Below are positions 51,510 through 60,565 of a DNA stretch of 64,000 nt, one piece after another. The stretch's first letter is position 1. Each line of letters starts with the position of its first letter. The position numbers were made by a program, and so were the translations under genes. The notes beneath the pieces were generated by a model. The model had not been told where the DNA came from. It did no database searches and saw nothing but the letters and a program-made list of their open reading frames with translations. The stretch comes from DASUPK01 sp963815045 (GTDB lineage Bacteria > Actinomycetota > Thermoleophilia > Solirubrobacterales > 70-9), in assembly GCA_963815045.1 (NCBI GenBank), contig CAWFET010000002.1, positions 1 through 64,000 of the forward strand, read 5' to 3'.

Positions 51510-52505
51510 ATGGAAGCCATGACCACCCTGCCAGATTTCCAAGTGCCCAAGATCGCGGGCGAGGATGCCGAGGAGAACAAGGGCACCTTCACCATCGAGC
51601 CGCTCGACAAGGGCTTCGGCTACACGTTCGGCAACAGCCTGCGCCGCGTGCTGCTCTCCAGCCTCGGCGGCGCTGCGATCACCAGCGTTCGCATCGAGGG
51701 CGTGGCTCACGAGTTCTCGACCATTCCGGGCCTGAAGGAGGACGTCACCGACCTGGTCCTCAACCTCAAGGACGTCGTCGTGCGCATGCACACCGACGCC
51801 GATGAGGTCGAGACGCCGCTGGTCGCCACCGGCCCCGGTGAGGTCAAGGCCAAGGACATCGACCTCCCCGCGGGCGTCGAGATCCTCAACCCGGAGGCGC
51901 CGATCGCGACTCTCGAGAAGAAGACCAAGCTCGAGATGTACCTGACGATCGGGCGCGGCCGCGGCTACTCCCCGGCGGACGAGAACAAGTCCGACGACAA
52001 GCCCATCGGCGTGATCCCGATCGACGCGATCTTCTCGCCGATCCGCCGCGCCGCGTACTCGGTCGATGCCGCCCGCGTCGGGCAGCGGACCGACTTCGAC
52101 AAGCTCACGCTCGAGGTCGAGACCGACGGGTCGATCGAGCCGGGCGCCGCGCTCCGCGAGGCCGCCGAGATCCTGATCAAGAGCCTGGCGATCTTCACCA
52201 CCGCCGACCGCGTGGATGAGCTGCGCGGCGAGGGTGCGATCGCCGCGGTGGACGGCGGAGGCGGAGGCGGCGGCGACGCCGCGGCCGTCCCGGGCGCCGA
52301 CGGGCTCGACGAGATCCTGATCGAGGAGCTCGAGCTGGGCGTCCGCTCCTACAACTGCCTGAAGCGCGCCGGCATCCAGACCGTCGGCGAGCTCGTGCGG
52401 AAGTCGGAGTCGGAGCTCAACGCGATCCCGAACTTCGGTCGCAAGTCGATCGAAGAGGTCCAGGAGACCCTGCGCGCACGCGGCCTCTCGCTGCGGGCGG
52501 ACTAG
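51510..52505 (+). CDS. rpoA: RNA polymerase alpha subunit
   Basis: Alpha is the assembly platform of RNA polymerase and the contact point for activators. It has 331 residues. The N-terminal domain has TFGNSLRRVLLSSLGGAAIT and a normal dimer region to about residue 240. A seven-Gly linker (about 248-254) leads to the C-terminal domain (LELGVRSYNCLKRAGIQTVGEL, FGRKSIEEVQETL). AAGGAAG lies 13 bases before the ATG. rplQ follows after 31 bp. Confidence 0.98.
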   Translation: MEAMTTLPDFQVPKIAGEDAEENKGTFTIEPLDKGFGYTFGNSLRRVLLSSLGGAAITSVRIEGVAHEFSTIPGLKEDVTDLVLNLKDVVVRMHTDADEVETPLVATGPGEVKAKDIDLPAGVEILNPEAPIATLEKKTKLEMYLTIGRGRGYSPADENKSDDKPIGVIPIDAIFSPIRRAAYSVDAARVGQRTDFDKLTLEVETDGSIEPGAALREAAEILIKSLAIFTTADRVDELRGEGAIAAVDGGGGGGGDAAAVPGADGLDEILIEELELGVRSYNCLKRAGIQTVGELVRKSESELNAIPNFGRKSIEEVQETLRARGLSLRAD

Positions 52506-52536
52506 GGCCCCTAGACTCCCGGGCCGGAGCACGGCG

Positions 52537-52890
52537 ATGAGGCACCAGCGCAAGAGAGCAAAGCTGAGCCGGGATTCGGCTCACCGCGATTCGATGCTTC
52601 GCACGATGTCGAAGCAGCTGATCGAGCACGAGCGCATCCGGACCACTCAGCCGAAGGCGAAGGCGCTCAAGCCCGAGTTCGAGAAGCTGATCACGCTCGC
52701 CAAGCGGGGCGATCTCCACGCGCGCCGCCAGGCGCTCTCGGAGCTGCACAACGACAAGTTCGCCGTGCACAAGCTCTTCGAGGAGATCGCGCCCCGCTAC
52801 GCGCAGCGTCCGGGTGGCTACACGCGGATCGTCAAGCTCGGCCCGCGCCGCTCAGACTCGGCCGAGATGGTCTTCCTCGAGCTCGTCTAG
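52537..52890 (+). CDS. rplQ: 50S ribosomal protein L17
   Basis: L17 lies at the tunnel exit. The 117 residues begin MRHQRKRAKLSRDSAHRDSML and end RPGGYTRIVKLGPRRSDSAEMVFLEL, both family hallmarks. It closes the alpha operon. Its stop overlaps the stop of the convergent small gene by four bases (CTAG). Confidence 0.98.
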   Translation: MRHQRKRAKLSRDSAHRDSMLRTMSKQLIEHERIRTTQPKAKALKPEFEKLITLAKRGDLHARRQALSELHNDKFAVHKLFEEIAPRYAQRPGGYTRIVKLGPRRSDSAEMVFLELV

Positions 52891-53153
52891 CCAGAGCCTT
52901 CGCTCAGAACGAGAATCGTCTCCGGCCTGACGCCGTCGTGCTTCATCGCCTCCGCCGCGGCGTCGGTCTTCATGAACTCCTGGAAGGCGTCCATGTCGGG
53001 GATCTCGGCGACGAGCGCGACCTTGTTGGAGCCCTCCGGGTCACGGAACGGCCGCACGGTGATGCCGATGGGCCCGAAGACCTCCTCACGCGTCGGCGAG
53101 CTCAGCCAACTCTCGACATCGTCCACTTCATGGGTGATCACGTAGGTGGCCAT
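52887..53153 (-). CDS. Small conserved-type protein of unknown function (88 aa)
   Basis: It reads MATYVITHEVDDVESWLSS and ends in ILVLSEGSG, with alternating strand and helix pattern of a dimeric alpha-beta barrel-like fold. Such small proteins are often annotated as antibiotic-monooxygenase or DUF families. I cannot assign one securely. It ends inside the rplQ stop codon and is first in a run of small minus-strand genes. Confidence 0.7.
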   Translation of the reverse strand: MATYVITHEVDDVESWLSSPTREEVFGPIGITVRPFRDPEGSNKVALVAEIPDMDAFQEFMKTDAAAEAMKHDGVRPETILVLSEGSG

Positions 53154-53184
53154 CGATATACCCCTTCCCGTCGCCTCCGGGCGA

Positions 53185-53463
53185 CTAGCGGCCGGTCTTG
53201 AAGCTCGAGCCCGAGCCGCGACGGTTCGGGCCGAGCGCGAACATCAGGGCGAACGTGAAGACCACGATCACTCCAAGTACGACCCACTGGGCCCAGTTCT
53301 CGATGGTCGAGAGCGCAACGACGCAGAGCGCGATTCCGACGATCAGCGCGATGATGCTGTAGATCGCGGAGCCCTTCTCCGAGCCTCGGCGGATCCCCTC
53401 TCCGCCGGCAAGCAGGTCGCTCCGCTCGTACTGGGAGCGCTGCGTGATGTCCGTGTTCGCCAT
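53185..53463 (-). CDS. Small two-helix membrane protein A
   Basis: This 92-residue protein has a polar N-terminal third (RSQYERSDLLAGGEG), then two hydrophobic helices at about 33-52 and 59-78 joined by a short ENWAQW turn. The turn and second helix (ENWAQWVVLGVIVV) closely resemble the gene at 53537-53788, indicating tandem duplication. No function is recognised. A gene on the opposite strand here is a shadow. Confidence 0.7.
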   Translation of the reverse strand: MANTDITQRSQYERSDLLAGGEGIRRGSEKGSAIYSIIALIVGIALCVVALSTIENWAQWVVLGVIVVFTFALMFALGPNRRGSGSSFKTGR

Positions 53464-53536
53464 TCTCTCCTCCTCCGCTGTTGGGCCGAACCCTACGCCT
53501 CGAGCCAGACCTGGACCGTGAACGTGGTCACAGCCC

Positions 53537-53788
53537 TCATCCGTCCCGCCGGTGGGGGTTCACCGCGATCATGAATCCGATCACGGTCACGACGATGGCC
53601 CCGAGCACCACCCACTGAGACCAGTTGTCGATCGAGTCGACGGCGATTGCGGCGCCGATGATGCCGAGCACGATCACGATCACCTCGTAGACCTCCATGC
53701 CGACCTTGCTCGGGCCGCGGCCGAACAGCTCCTGACGCGCCTCCTCGTGGGAGATCGACGACGGTTCGTCCGAGCCGGGCAGGGCCAT
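53537..53788 (-). CDS. Small two-helix membrane protein B (paralogue of A)
   Basis: This 83-residue protein has helices at about 33-50 and 57-75 joined by DNWSQW. The second helix (DNWSQWVVLGAIVV) mirrors protein A almost residue for residue, while the N-terminal parts differ. The start lies 22 bp from the divergent truA ATG. Function is unknown. Confidence 0.7.
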   Translation of the reverse strand: MALPGSDEPSSISHEEARQELFGRGPSKVGMEVYEVIVIVLGIIGAAIAVDSIDNWSQWVVLGAIVVTVIGFMIAVNPHRRDG

Positions 53789-53810
53789 CGCTGGGTAGTG
53801 TCGCGCACTT

Positions 53811-54560
53811 ATGACGACTGTGCGAATGAATCTCGCCTATCACGGCGCGGGATTCGCGGGCTGGGCGGCGCAGCCGGGCATGCGGACCGTCCAGGGTGAG
53901 CTCGAGGAGGCCCTGGAGCGGATCCTGGGATCACCGACACCGCTGACGGTCGCAGGCAGGACCGACGCCGGGGTTCACGCCTGGGGACAGGTGGCGAGCT
54001 TCGGGATCGACGGGGACCCGCCGGAGGAGCTGGCGCGGGCTCTCAATTCCCTCACCGGCCCCGACCTGGCCGTGCTCAGCGCCGCGCCGGCCGCGGACTG
54101 CTTCGACGCTCGCCGGGACGCGAAGGCGCGCACCTACTGCTACCGCGTGCTCTCCGACCGGATCCCAAACCCCTTCGAGACCGGGATCTCGCTGTTCTGG
54201 CCGCATCGCGTTGACCGCGAGGAGCTCTCCCGCTGCGGGGACGCCGTCCGCGGCACGCATGACTTCACCGCCTTCACGCCTACGCAGACCGAGCACGTTC
54301 GCTTCGAGCGCGACGTATTGAGCGCCGACTGGCACGAGAAGCCGGCGCTCATGGGGGACGGCTCGGTGCTGGAGCTCTGGATCGAGGCCGATGCGTTCAT
54401 GCGAAACATGGTCCGCGTTCTGGTGGGGACCATGCTGGAGGTGGGCGGCGGACGCCGATCCTTCGAGGACTTCCTGTCGTTGCTCGAGGGCGCACCGCGA
54501 GAGCGGGCCGGAGACACGGCGCGAGCTCACGGCCTCCATCTGGCGAGCATTCGCTACTGA
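53811..54560 (+). CDS. truA: tRNA pseudouridine(38-40) synthase
   Basis: TruA converts uridines 38-40 of the tRNA anticodon arm to pseudouridine. It has 249 residues. The catalytic Asp is residue 52 in GRTDAGVHAWGQ. RTYCYRVL, HDFTAF and AFMRNMVRVLVGTMLEVG are family landmarks. In many bacteria truA follows rplQ, as here apart from the intervening minus-strand genes. There is little room for a ribosome site upstream. Confidence 0.96.
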   Translation: MTTVRMNLAYHGAGFAGWAAQPGMRTVQGELEEALERILGSPTPLTVAGRTDAGVHAWGQVASFGIDGDPPEELARALNSLTGPDLAVLSAAPAADCFDARRDAKARTYCYRVLSDRIPNPFETGISLFWPHRVDREELSRCGDAVRGTHDFTAFTPTQTEHVRFERDVLSADWHEKPALMGDGSVLELWIEADAFMRNMVRVLVGTMLEVGGGRRSFEDFLSLLEGAPRERAGDTARAHGLHLASIRY

Positions 54561-54574
54561 TTAGGCTTACCTAA
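54556..54574 (+). promoter_or_regulatory. IdeR/DtxR-type iron box upstream of FTR1
   Basis: ACTGATTAGGCTTACCTAA matches 14 of 19 positions of the DtxR/IdeR consensus TTAGGTTAGGCTAACCTAA, best in the right half-site. It begins in the truA stop region and lies 54 bp before the iron permease start. Iron-dependent repression of the permease is the likely outcome. Confidence 0.65.
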
Positions 54575-54627
54575 CCTGGTAGCCTGACCAATTCGGTCGG
54601 GATTGAAGTTCGCCACCGAACCACGTT

Positions 54628-55401
54628 TTGGGCACATTCGTCATCACATTGAGAGAGGGCTTCGAGGCGGCGCTGATCGTCGGTCTGATCCTCGCCTACC
54701 TGGCGAAGACCGGCCAGCGCGAGCAGGCGAGAGTGGTTTGGCTGGGCGTCGCCGCGGCCGCGGCCACCAGCGTGGCGATCGGCGCGACCCTCTATCTCTC
54801 GGCCGGCGAACTCCAGGGCAACAGTGAGAAGGTCTACGAGGGCGCCACGATGATCTTCGCCGCCGCCCTGGTCACCTGGATGGCGTTCTGGATGCGAAAG
54901 CAGGCCGCGACGATCGGCACGCACCTGCGCGAGCAGGTCAGCGAGTCGCTCCGCGCCGGGGGCGGGATCGGCCTCGCCACCGTGGCGTTCATCGCGGTCG
55001 CGCGCGAGGGGCTCGAGACAGCACTATTCCTCTTCGCCTCGACCGAGAACTCGGGTCCGGTGCTCGCCGTCGCGGGCGGGGTGCTGGGGCTGGTCGCGGC
55101 GGTCGGCCTCGGAGTTGCCTTCTATCGCGGCGCCCTGAAGCTCGACATCAGCAAGTTCTTCACCTACACGAGCGTCCTGGTGATCGGCTTCGCCGCCTAT
55201 CTGATCTTCGGCGGACTGCATGAGCTCGCCGAGGCCTCCGGCAGCGAGCTGCTCGAGGTCGCGGCGCCCGTCGCGGCCGTGATCTACGGCTGCAGCCTCG
55301 CCTGGGTCTACCTGCGCGAGTCGCTGCGCCAGTGGCGCTCGGGCGAGCCCAAGGCGGAGAAGGCTCCCGGCGAGCCCGCTCCAGCCGAGTCGGGCGCATA
55401 G
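54628..55401 (+). CDS. FTR1-family iron permease
   Basis: This is a seven-helix permease for high-affinity ferric iron uptake (EfeU/FTR1 family), 257 residues. The two iron-binding motifs are present: REGFE at residues 9-13 and REGLE in the fourth helix. The C-terminus is a Pro/Ala/Glu tail. The start is TTG 54628, with no visible Shine-Dalgarno, but family alignment needs it close to REGFE. No efeO or efeB partner follows. The upstream IdeR-like box indicates iron control. Confidence 0.9.
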   Translation: MGTFVITLREGFEAALIVGLILAYLAKTGQREQARVVWLGVAAAAATSVAIGATLYLSAGELQGNSEKVYEGATMIFAAALVTWMAFWMRKQAATIGTHLREQVSESLRAGGGIGLATVAFIAVAREGLETALFLFASTENSGPVLAVAGGVLGLVAAVGLGVAFYRGALKLDISKFFTYTSVLVIGFAAYLIFGGLHELAEASGSELLEVAAPVAAVIYGCSLAWVYLRESLRQWRSGEPKAEKAPGEPAPAESGA

Positions 55402-55435
55402 GCCACCATCCCTCGACCTTAGAATCGGTGGTGGG

Positions 55436-56278
55436 ATGCGAGTCCTGATCACCAACGACGACGGAATCCAGGCGACGGGCCTCAACGCGCTGCGACGCGA
55501 GCTATGCAAGATCCCCGAGCTCGAGGTTCACGTGATCGCGCCCGATTCCAATCGGAGCGCGACCGCGCGCAGCATCACGACGCGCTCGCCCCTCTGGGTC
55601 GAGGAGATCTCCTTTGACGACGGCTCGACCGGCTTCGCCACCGACGGGACGCCGGTCGATTGCGTGCGCTTCGCCGAGCTGGGGCTGATCGGGGAGCGCC
55701 CGGAGCTGATCGTCTCCGGCATCAACCACGGCTCCAACCTCGGGGACGACATCACCTACTCGGGGACCGTCGCCGCGGCGCTCGAGGGAATCGTGCTGGA
55801 CATCCCCGCGATCGCCATCTCCCAGTCGGCCGGCTCCGGCGAGGAGGGCTTTCCCTGGGGCCGCCAGTTCGACTTCTCCGCCTCGGCCGCCTTCTCCGCC
55901 GAGCTGGTCAAGCGTGTCGCGCAGGACCCGCTCCCCACCGACACGCTGATCAACGTCAACTGCCCCGCCGGCGCTCCCACCGGGATCGAGGTGACGCACC
56001 TCGGCAAGCGTCTCTACAACGACGAGATGCAGCTCGTCGAAGAGGACCCCGAGACGGGCAAGCGGCGGTACCGGATCTACGGCTTCGAGCCGTCCTTCGA
56101 GGACGAGGCTGGGTCGGACCTCTCGGCGATCGCGCGAGAGCGCATCTCGGTGACACCGATCCACTTCGACCTCACCGATCGCCCGAGCCTCGACCGGCTC
56201 AGGGAGTGGGACTTCGAGGGCATGCTCGCGACCGCCGAGCGGGCGGTCGAGTCAGCTGAGGCCTCCTCACAGACGTGA
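55436..56278 (+). CDS. surE: 5'/3'-nucleotidase SurE
   Basis: SurE is a divalent-metal phosphatase acting on nucleoside monophosphates, important in stationary-phase survival in E. coli. It has 280 residues. Metal ligands appear as the Asp pair in LITNDDGIQATG, Ser in APDSNRSATA and Asn in SGINHGSNLGDDITYSGTV. The C-terminal part includes VTPIHFDLTD. It overlaps ligA by four bases (GTGA). Confidence 0.95.
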   Translation: MRVLITNDDGIQATGLNALRRELCKIPELEVHVIAPDSNRSATARSITTRSPLWVEEISFDDGSTGFATDGTPVDCVRFAELGLIGERPELIVSGINHGSNLGDDITYSGTVAAALEGIVLDIPAIAISQSAGSGEEGFPWGRQFDFSASAAFSAELVKRVAQDPLPTDTLINVNCPAGAPTGIEVTHLGKRLYNDEMQLVEEDPETGKRRYRIYGFEPSFEDEAGSDLSAIARERISVTPIHFDLTDRPSLDRLREWDFEGMLATAERAVESAEASSQT

Positions 56279-58362
56279 GCCCTGCCAAGAAGCGGGCCGA
56301 TGAGTTGCGGCGGGAGATCGCCAAGCACGATCACAGCTACTACGTGCTCGACGACCCGGTCATCTCGGACACCGACTACGACGACCTGCTCCGCGAGCTG
56401 CGGGAGATCGAGGAGGCGAACCCCGACCTCGTCACGCCGGACTCGCCGACCCAGCGGGTCGGCGGCAAGCCGCTCGGCAAGTTCAACCAGGTCACCCACC
56501 ACGAGCCGATGCTCTCGCTGGCCAACGCGCGCAACGAGGACGAGCTGCGGGCGTGGGCGAAGCGGGTGGAGCGCCAGCTCGAGCGACTCGACATCTCCGG
56601 GCGGGAGATCCGCTACGTCACCGAGCCGAAGGTCGATGGCCTCGCGATCTCGCTCACCTACGAGAACGGAGTCTTCACCCGCGGCGCGACCCGCGGTGAT
56701 GGGCGGATCGGCGAGGACGTCACCCAGAACCTGCGCACGATCAAGGCGATCCCCCTGAAGATCGAGGACGCGCCGGAGCTCGTCGAGGTGCGAGGGGAGA
56801 TCTACCTCCCGATCGCGGGCTTCACCAGGGTCAATGAGCAGCGCGCCCAGGACGGCGAGGCCACCTTCGCCAACCCGCGCAACGCCGCTGCCGGGTCGCT
56901 CCGCCAGCTCGACTCGTCGATCACCGCCACCCGGCCGCTCTCGATCTGGTGCTACGGCGTCGTATGGGGTATCGGACGAGGGACTGCGTCTCCAAAGATT
57001 GGATTGTCAGGGGAGCCCGAGAGCCATTCGGAATCACTCGACTGGCTGCGCGAGCGGGGCTTCAAGGTCAATGGCGACATCTCGATCCTGCACGGCGTCG
57101 ACGAGGTCGCGGAGCGCTGCCGCTGGTGGGAGGGGCGGCGCGACGCGCTCGACTTCGAGATCGACGGCGTCGTCGTCAAGGTCGACGATCGCGGCCTGCA
57201 GCGCGAGCTCGGCGTGGCAGGCCGCGAGCCGCGCTGGGCGGTCGCGTGGAAGTTCCCGCCCACCACCGCCACGACGAAGCTCAACAAGATCGTCTGGAAC
57301 GTCGGGCGGACCGGACACCTCCTGCCCTTCGCGATGCTCGAGCCGGTTCACGTCAGCGGCGTCACGGTGAGCACCGCGACCCTTCACAACGAGGAGGACC
57401 TGGAGCGCAAGGACGTCCGCGAGGGCGACGAGGTGGTCGTGATGCGGGCAGGCGACGTCATCCCGCAGGTGGTCTCGCCGATCATCCAGCGCCGCAAGAA
57501 GGGGGCGCGCAGGCCGAAGCCGCCGAAGAAGTGCCCCCTCTGCGACACCCCGACGGTCAAGCCCGAGGACGGCGTCTTCACGATCTGCCCGAACCGCACG
57601 GGCTGCCCCGGCCAGCAGTTCCAGCACGTCAAGCACTTCCGGGGCGCGCTGGAGATTGAGGGCCTGGGGGAGAAGAACGCCTACCGCTTCCTCCAGGAGG
57701 GCCTGATCTCCGACGCTGCGGACATCTTCGATCTGACCGCCGAGCGGATCGCCGAGCTCGAGGGATTCGGTCAGATCTCCGCGGAGAACCTGGTCGAGGA
57801 GATCGAGGGCGCCAAGAAGATGCCGTTCTCGCGGGTCCTCTATGCCCTCGGCATCCCCGGCATCGGCTTCGTCAACGCCGAGTCCCTCGCCGAGCACTTC
57901 GGGACGATGGACGCGCTGCTGGAGGCACAGCCGGAGGAGATCGTCGAGGCGGAGGGGATCGGGCCCGTCCTGGCCGAGCAGATCTTCGAGGAGCTCTCGG
58001 AGCAGCGCACCCGCGAGTTGATCGAGCGCCTGCGCAAGGCGGGGCTGCGCATGGAGCTCGATCCCTCCGAGCGCCGCAGGCAGGGCGGCCCGCTCGACGG
58101 CAGGACGCTGGTGCTCACAGGGACCCTGCCCAACCTGAGCCGCGAGCAGGCCACGCGCCTGATCCGCCTGGCCGGCGGAAAGGTCGTCAACTCGGTCTCG
58201 AAGAAGACCGACTATGTGATCGCCGGCGACAGTCCCGGCTCCAAGCTCGCCAAGGCCGAGGAGATCGGCACCGAGGTGATCGACGAGGAGGGCCTGCAGG
58301 AGCTGGTGGGACAGGACGGCGCGTCCACGAAGCGCAGCACCCCTCCGCGGGGCCGCGTCTGA
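56275..58362 (+). CDS. ligA: NAD-dependent DNA ligase LigA
   Basis: LigA seals nicks in replication and repair using NAD. It has 695 residues and a GTG start in the end of surE. Domain Ia (HDHSYYVLDDPVISDTDYD in outline) is followed by adenylation Lys119 in EPKVDGLAIS, the OB fold, a four-Cys zinc finger (CPLC...C...C), helix-hairpin-helix repeats and a C-terminal BRCT domain (GRTLVLTGTLPNLSREQA). All key residues are present. A 20-residue Ser/Arg tail follows the BRCT. Confidence 0.97.
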   Translation: MSPAKKRADELRREIAKHDHSYYVLDDPVISDTDYDDLLRELREIEEANPDLVTPDSPTQRVGGKPLGKFNQVTHHEPMLSLANARNEDELRAWAKRVERQLERLDISGREIRYVTEPKVDGLAISLTYENGVFTRGATRGDGRIGEDVTQNLRTIKAIPLKIEDAPELVEVRGEIYLPIAGFTRVNEQRAQDGEATFANPRNAAAGSLRQLDSSITATRPLSIWCYGVVWGIGRGTASPKIGLSGEPESHSESLDWLRERGFKVNGDISILHGVDEVAERCRWWEGRRDALDFEIDGVVVKVDDRGLQRELGVAGREPRWAVAWKFPPTTATTKLNKIVWNVGRTGHLLPFAMLEPVHVSGVTVSTATLHNEEDLERKDVREGDEVVVMRAGDVIPQVVSPIIQRRKKGARRPKPPKKCPLCDTPTVKPEDGVFTICPNRTGCPGQQFQHVKHFRGALEIEGLGEKNAYRFLQEGLISDAADIFDLTAERIAELEGFGQISAENLVEEIEGAKKMPFSRVLYALGIPGIGFVNAESLAEHFGTMDALLEAQPEEIVEAEGIGPVLAEQIFEELSEQRTRELIERLRKAGLRMELDPSERRRQGGPLDGRTLVLTGTLPNLSREQATRLIRLAGGKVVNSVSKKTDYVIAGDSPGSKLAKAEEIGTEVIDEEGLQELVGQDGASTKRSTPPRGRV

Positions 58363-58380
58363 GACGCCCTGCCCGGGTGC

Positions 58381-59142
58381 CTATCCCTTCTTCTTGTGTC
58401 GCTTCTTGCCCAGAGTCAGGTCGATCGGTGCGGTGTCCGAGATCGAGCTCCCCGCGACGACGCTCACGGTGCGCACGAACTTCGCCTTCTTTCTCCTTGC
58501 CTTCTTCTTCGGCCTGACGATCTTGCCGAGGGCGCAGTCGGCTGCCGCCAGCGCGCGCCTGGCGGCGCCGAGCTTCTTGCCGGTCAGGGCCGGAACGACG
58601 CAGTAACGGACATCGGCGTTGAAGGCGATCACGGCGTCTGCGCCGTAAGGGTTGGTGTAGGGGAGGGCGGAACCGTCCGCGAGTGGGGGGTTCCATTCCG
58701 TATAGGTCGCCCCCGGGACGATCTCGGACGCGAACGTGTCCATCGTCCCGGAGCTGTCGAACCCGGCGATCTGGCCCGCCCTGATCGGCAAGCTGGCCGG
58801 GAAGGTCTGTGTCGCATTGGTGGTGGGGAACTGCGCGGGACCGGTCCCCGAGCCCATGTAGGTGGTGCCGCCGACCGGCGTCAGGACGCGCAGTTGGAAG
58901 GGGCCTCCGGACGCCCCGACGATTCGCCAGCGCACGATCGTCCCATCGCTCGGGGAAGCGAGAGTCTCGCCCTGAGGCAGAACAGTGTTGGTCCAGGTGG
59001 AGGGCATGGTCGAGCTCCCCGGCGAGAATGTTCCCGTCAGCGGGGTCCCGATCGTGACCGTCGCGGCCCGCGCCCCTGAAGCAAACAGAGCCAGCGCAGC
59101 CCCGAGCGCCAGTGGGAGGCACAACCGAGCCGCCGATGTCAT
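58381..59142 (-). CDS. Secreted protein with PASTA-like C-terminus
   Basis: This is a 253-residue protein with a signal peptide (LCLPLALGAALALF...GARA|ATV). The middle is beta-rich, without a name. The C-terminal 75 residues contain a PASTA-like unit (VVPALTGKKLGAARRALAAADCALGKI) followed by a basic KKKARRKKAK segment and a second strand pair ending in LTLGKK. PASTA units bind cell-wall peptides. It is convergent with ligA. Confidence 0.8.
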   Translation of the reverse strand: MTSAARLCLPLALGAALALFASGARAATVTIGTPLTGTFSPGSSTMPSTWTNTVLPQGETLASPSDGTIVRWRIVGASGGPFQLRVLTPVGGTTYMGSGTGPAQFPTTNATQTFPASLPIRAGQIAGFDSSGTMDTFASEIVPGATYTEWNPPLADGSALPYTNPYGADAVIAFNADVRYCVVPALTGKKLGAARRALAAADCALGKIVRPKKKARRKKAKFVRTVSVVAGSSISDTAPIDLTLGKKRHKKKG

Positions 59143-59185
59143 CCGTGACGTGACGGCAGCGATCGTATCGCCTCGCCGTCTCCCC

Positions 59186-60508
59186 CTAACGCGAGTAGCG
59201 GGCGATCAGGGCGGCCATGCGGTCCTGGACGACGTGAGCCCGGTTGACGTTCGTCTTGTTCATCAGCAGCGAGAAGATCACCGCGTGGTCGGCGTCGTTC
59301 CCGCCCCGGAAGCAGTAACCGGAGAGGGCGCTGACGCCGTCGAGCGTCCCGGTCTTCAGGTGACAGTTGCCGGCGGCGGCCGTCCCGCGCATGCGGCGGG
59401 CGACGGTCCCGGTGCGCCCGGCCACGGCGAGGGAGTCGATCCAAGCGTCTCGGAGCCTCTCCTGGGCGGCCTGGTCGTCCTGCGAAGCCTTCGCGTCGAC
59501 CTCGATCATCGAATCGAGCAGCTTCACGACCGATGCGGGCGATGCCTTGTTGCGCCTCGTCAGCCCTGAGCCATTCTCGCCGGCGAACTTCGCCCCCCGC
59601 TTGGAGGCGAACAGCTTGACCTGCGAGATACCGCCGGCGGTGGAGCCGATGCCGCCGAACTGGGAGCCGACGTCCTTGAGCAGCATCTCAGCGAGGTAGT
59701 TGTCGGAGGGGACGAGGGTGTCCTGGACGATCTCGGCCAGGGTCGGAGAGGCGAAGTCGCCGACCTGCAGCGCGCCGGAGGGCACGTTCGCGGGGGTGAC
59801 GCTGTGTCCGATCGAGACGCCGTCCTTGCGGAGCGCGTCCTCGAAGCGCTGGGCGGCGGTCCTCGCCGGGTCACTGGGCGAGCCGTTGTCGATCTCGAGC
59901 CCCGAGAGCCGGCCGACGCTTTCGAAGCTGATCCCATGCTCGGGGATCCCGGTCTGGCCGTCCAGGAAGGAGGCGTCGTAGCGAAGCGGCCCCTGCACGG
60001 TGGTCACGCCGGACGCGCGGACGCGGTCGGCGAGCTTGGTCAGCCCGGCCGTGCTCAGCGTCGGGTCGCCGCCCCCGCGCAGGTAGAGACCCTGGCTGAT
60101 CCCATCGCTGACCGGGTCGCTGGACCAAGAGGTTGTGTGAAGCCGGCCCTCGGGCCCGAAGCGCGAGAGCGCCGTTGAGGCGGTGAAGAGCTTCGAGTTC
60201 GAGGCGAGGATGCGCATGCGCCCGCCCTTCCGTGAGAAGAGGACCTGATGCGTGTTCGGGTCGAAGACGAACGCGCCGCTCTTGCCGACCTTGCGGAAGA
60301 GCTTGGCGAGGCCCCTCGCGAGCTTGCTGCGCGAGACCGCCGTATGCGCGGTCGCGGCGCCGTGGGCGATCGGCGTCCTAAAAGCCTTGTCGGGCCCCTG
60401 CGGGCGTGCCTGGGCGGCTGGCACGGCGAGCGCCAATGCGAGCAGCGCGAGCGTGATCACCCCTCTGAGCCTGAGCATGAACACCATGAAACAGGGGAGG
60501 CGGGACAA
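59186..60508 (-). CDS. dacB: D-alanyl-D-alanine carboxypeptidase/endopeptidase (PBP4/DacB type)
   Basis: This enzyme trims or opens peptidoglycan cross-links outside the cell. It is a 440-residue protein; a start ten codons later (MLRLRG) would give a better signal peptide. Active-site motifs are S103-N-S-K106 (SxxK), SDN in VPSDNYLAEML and KTG in CHLKTGTL, the order of the S13 family. The LYLRGGGDPTLS segment is also typical. It lies next to the PASTA-like secreted protein, also a cell-wall gene. Confidence 0.93.
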   Translation of the reverse strand: MSRLPCFMVFMLRLRGVITLALLALALAVPAAQARPQGPDKAFRTPIAHGAATAHTAVSRSKLARGLAKLFRKVGKSGAFVFDPNTHQVLFSRKGGRMRILASNSKLFTASTALSRFGPEGRLHTTSWSSDPVSDGISQGLYLRGGGDPTLSTAGLTKLADRVRASGVTTVQGPLRYDASFLDGQTGIPEHGISFESVGRLSGLEIDNGSPSDPARTAAQRFEDALRKDGVSIGHSVTPANVPSGALQVGDFASPTLAEIVQDTLVPSDNYLAEMLLKDVGSQFGGIGSTAGGISQVKLFASKRGAKFAGENGSGLTRRNKASPASVVKLLDSMIEVDAKASQDDQAAQERLRDAWIDSLAVAGRTGTVARRMRGTAAAGNCHLKTGTLDGVSALSGYCFRGGNDADHAVIFSLLMNKTNVNRAHVVQDRMAALIARYSR

Positions 60509-60565
60509 GGTAGCGGTGCCTAGCTGGCTGACCAGCCCGCCCGCGCTGCAATACTCCGCCTTCTG

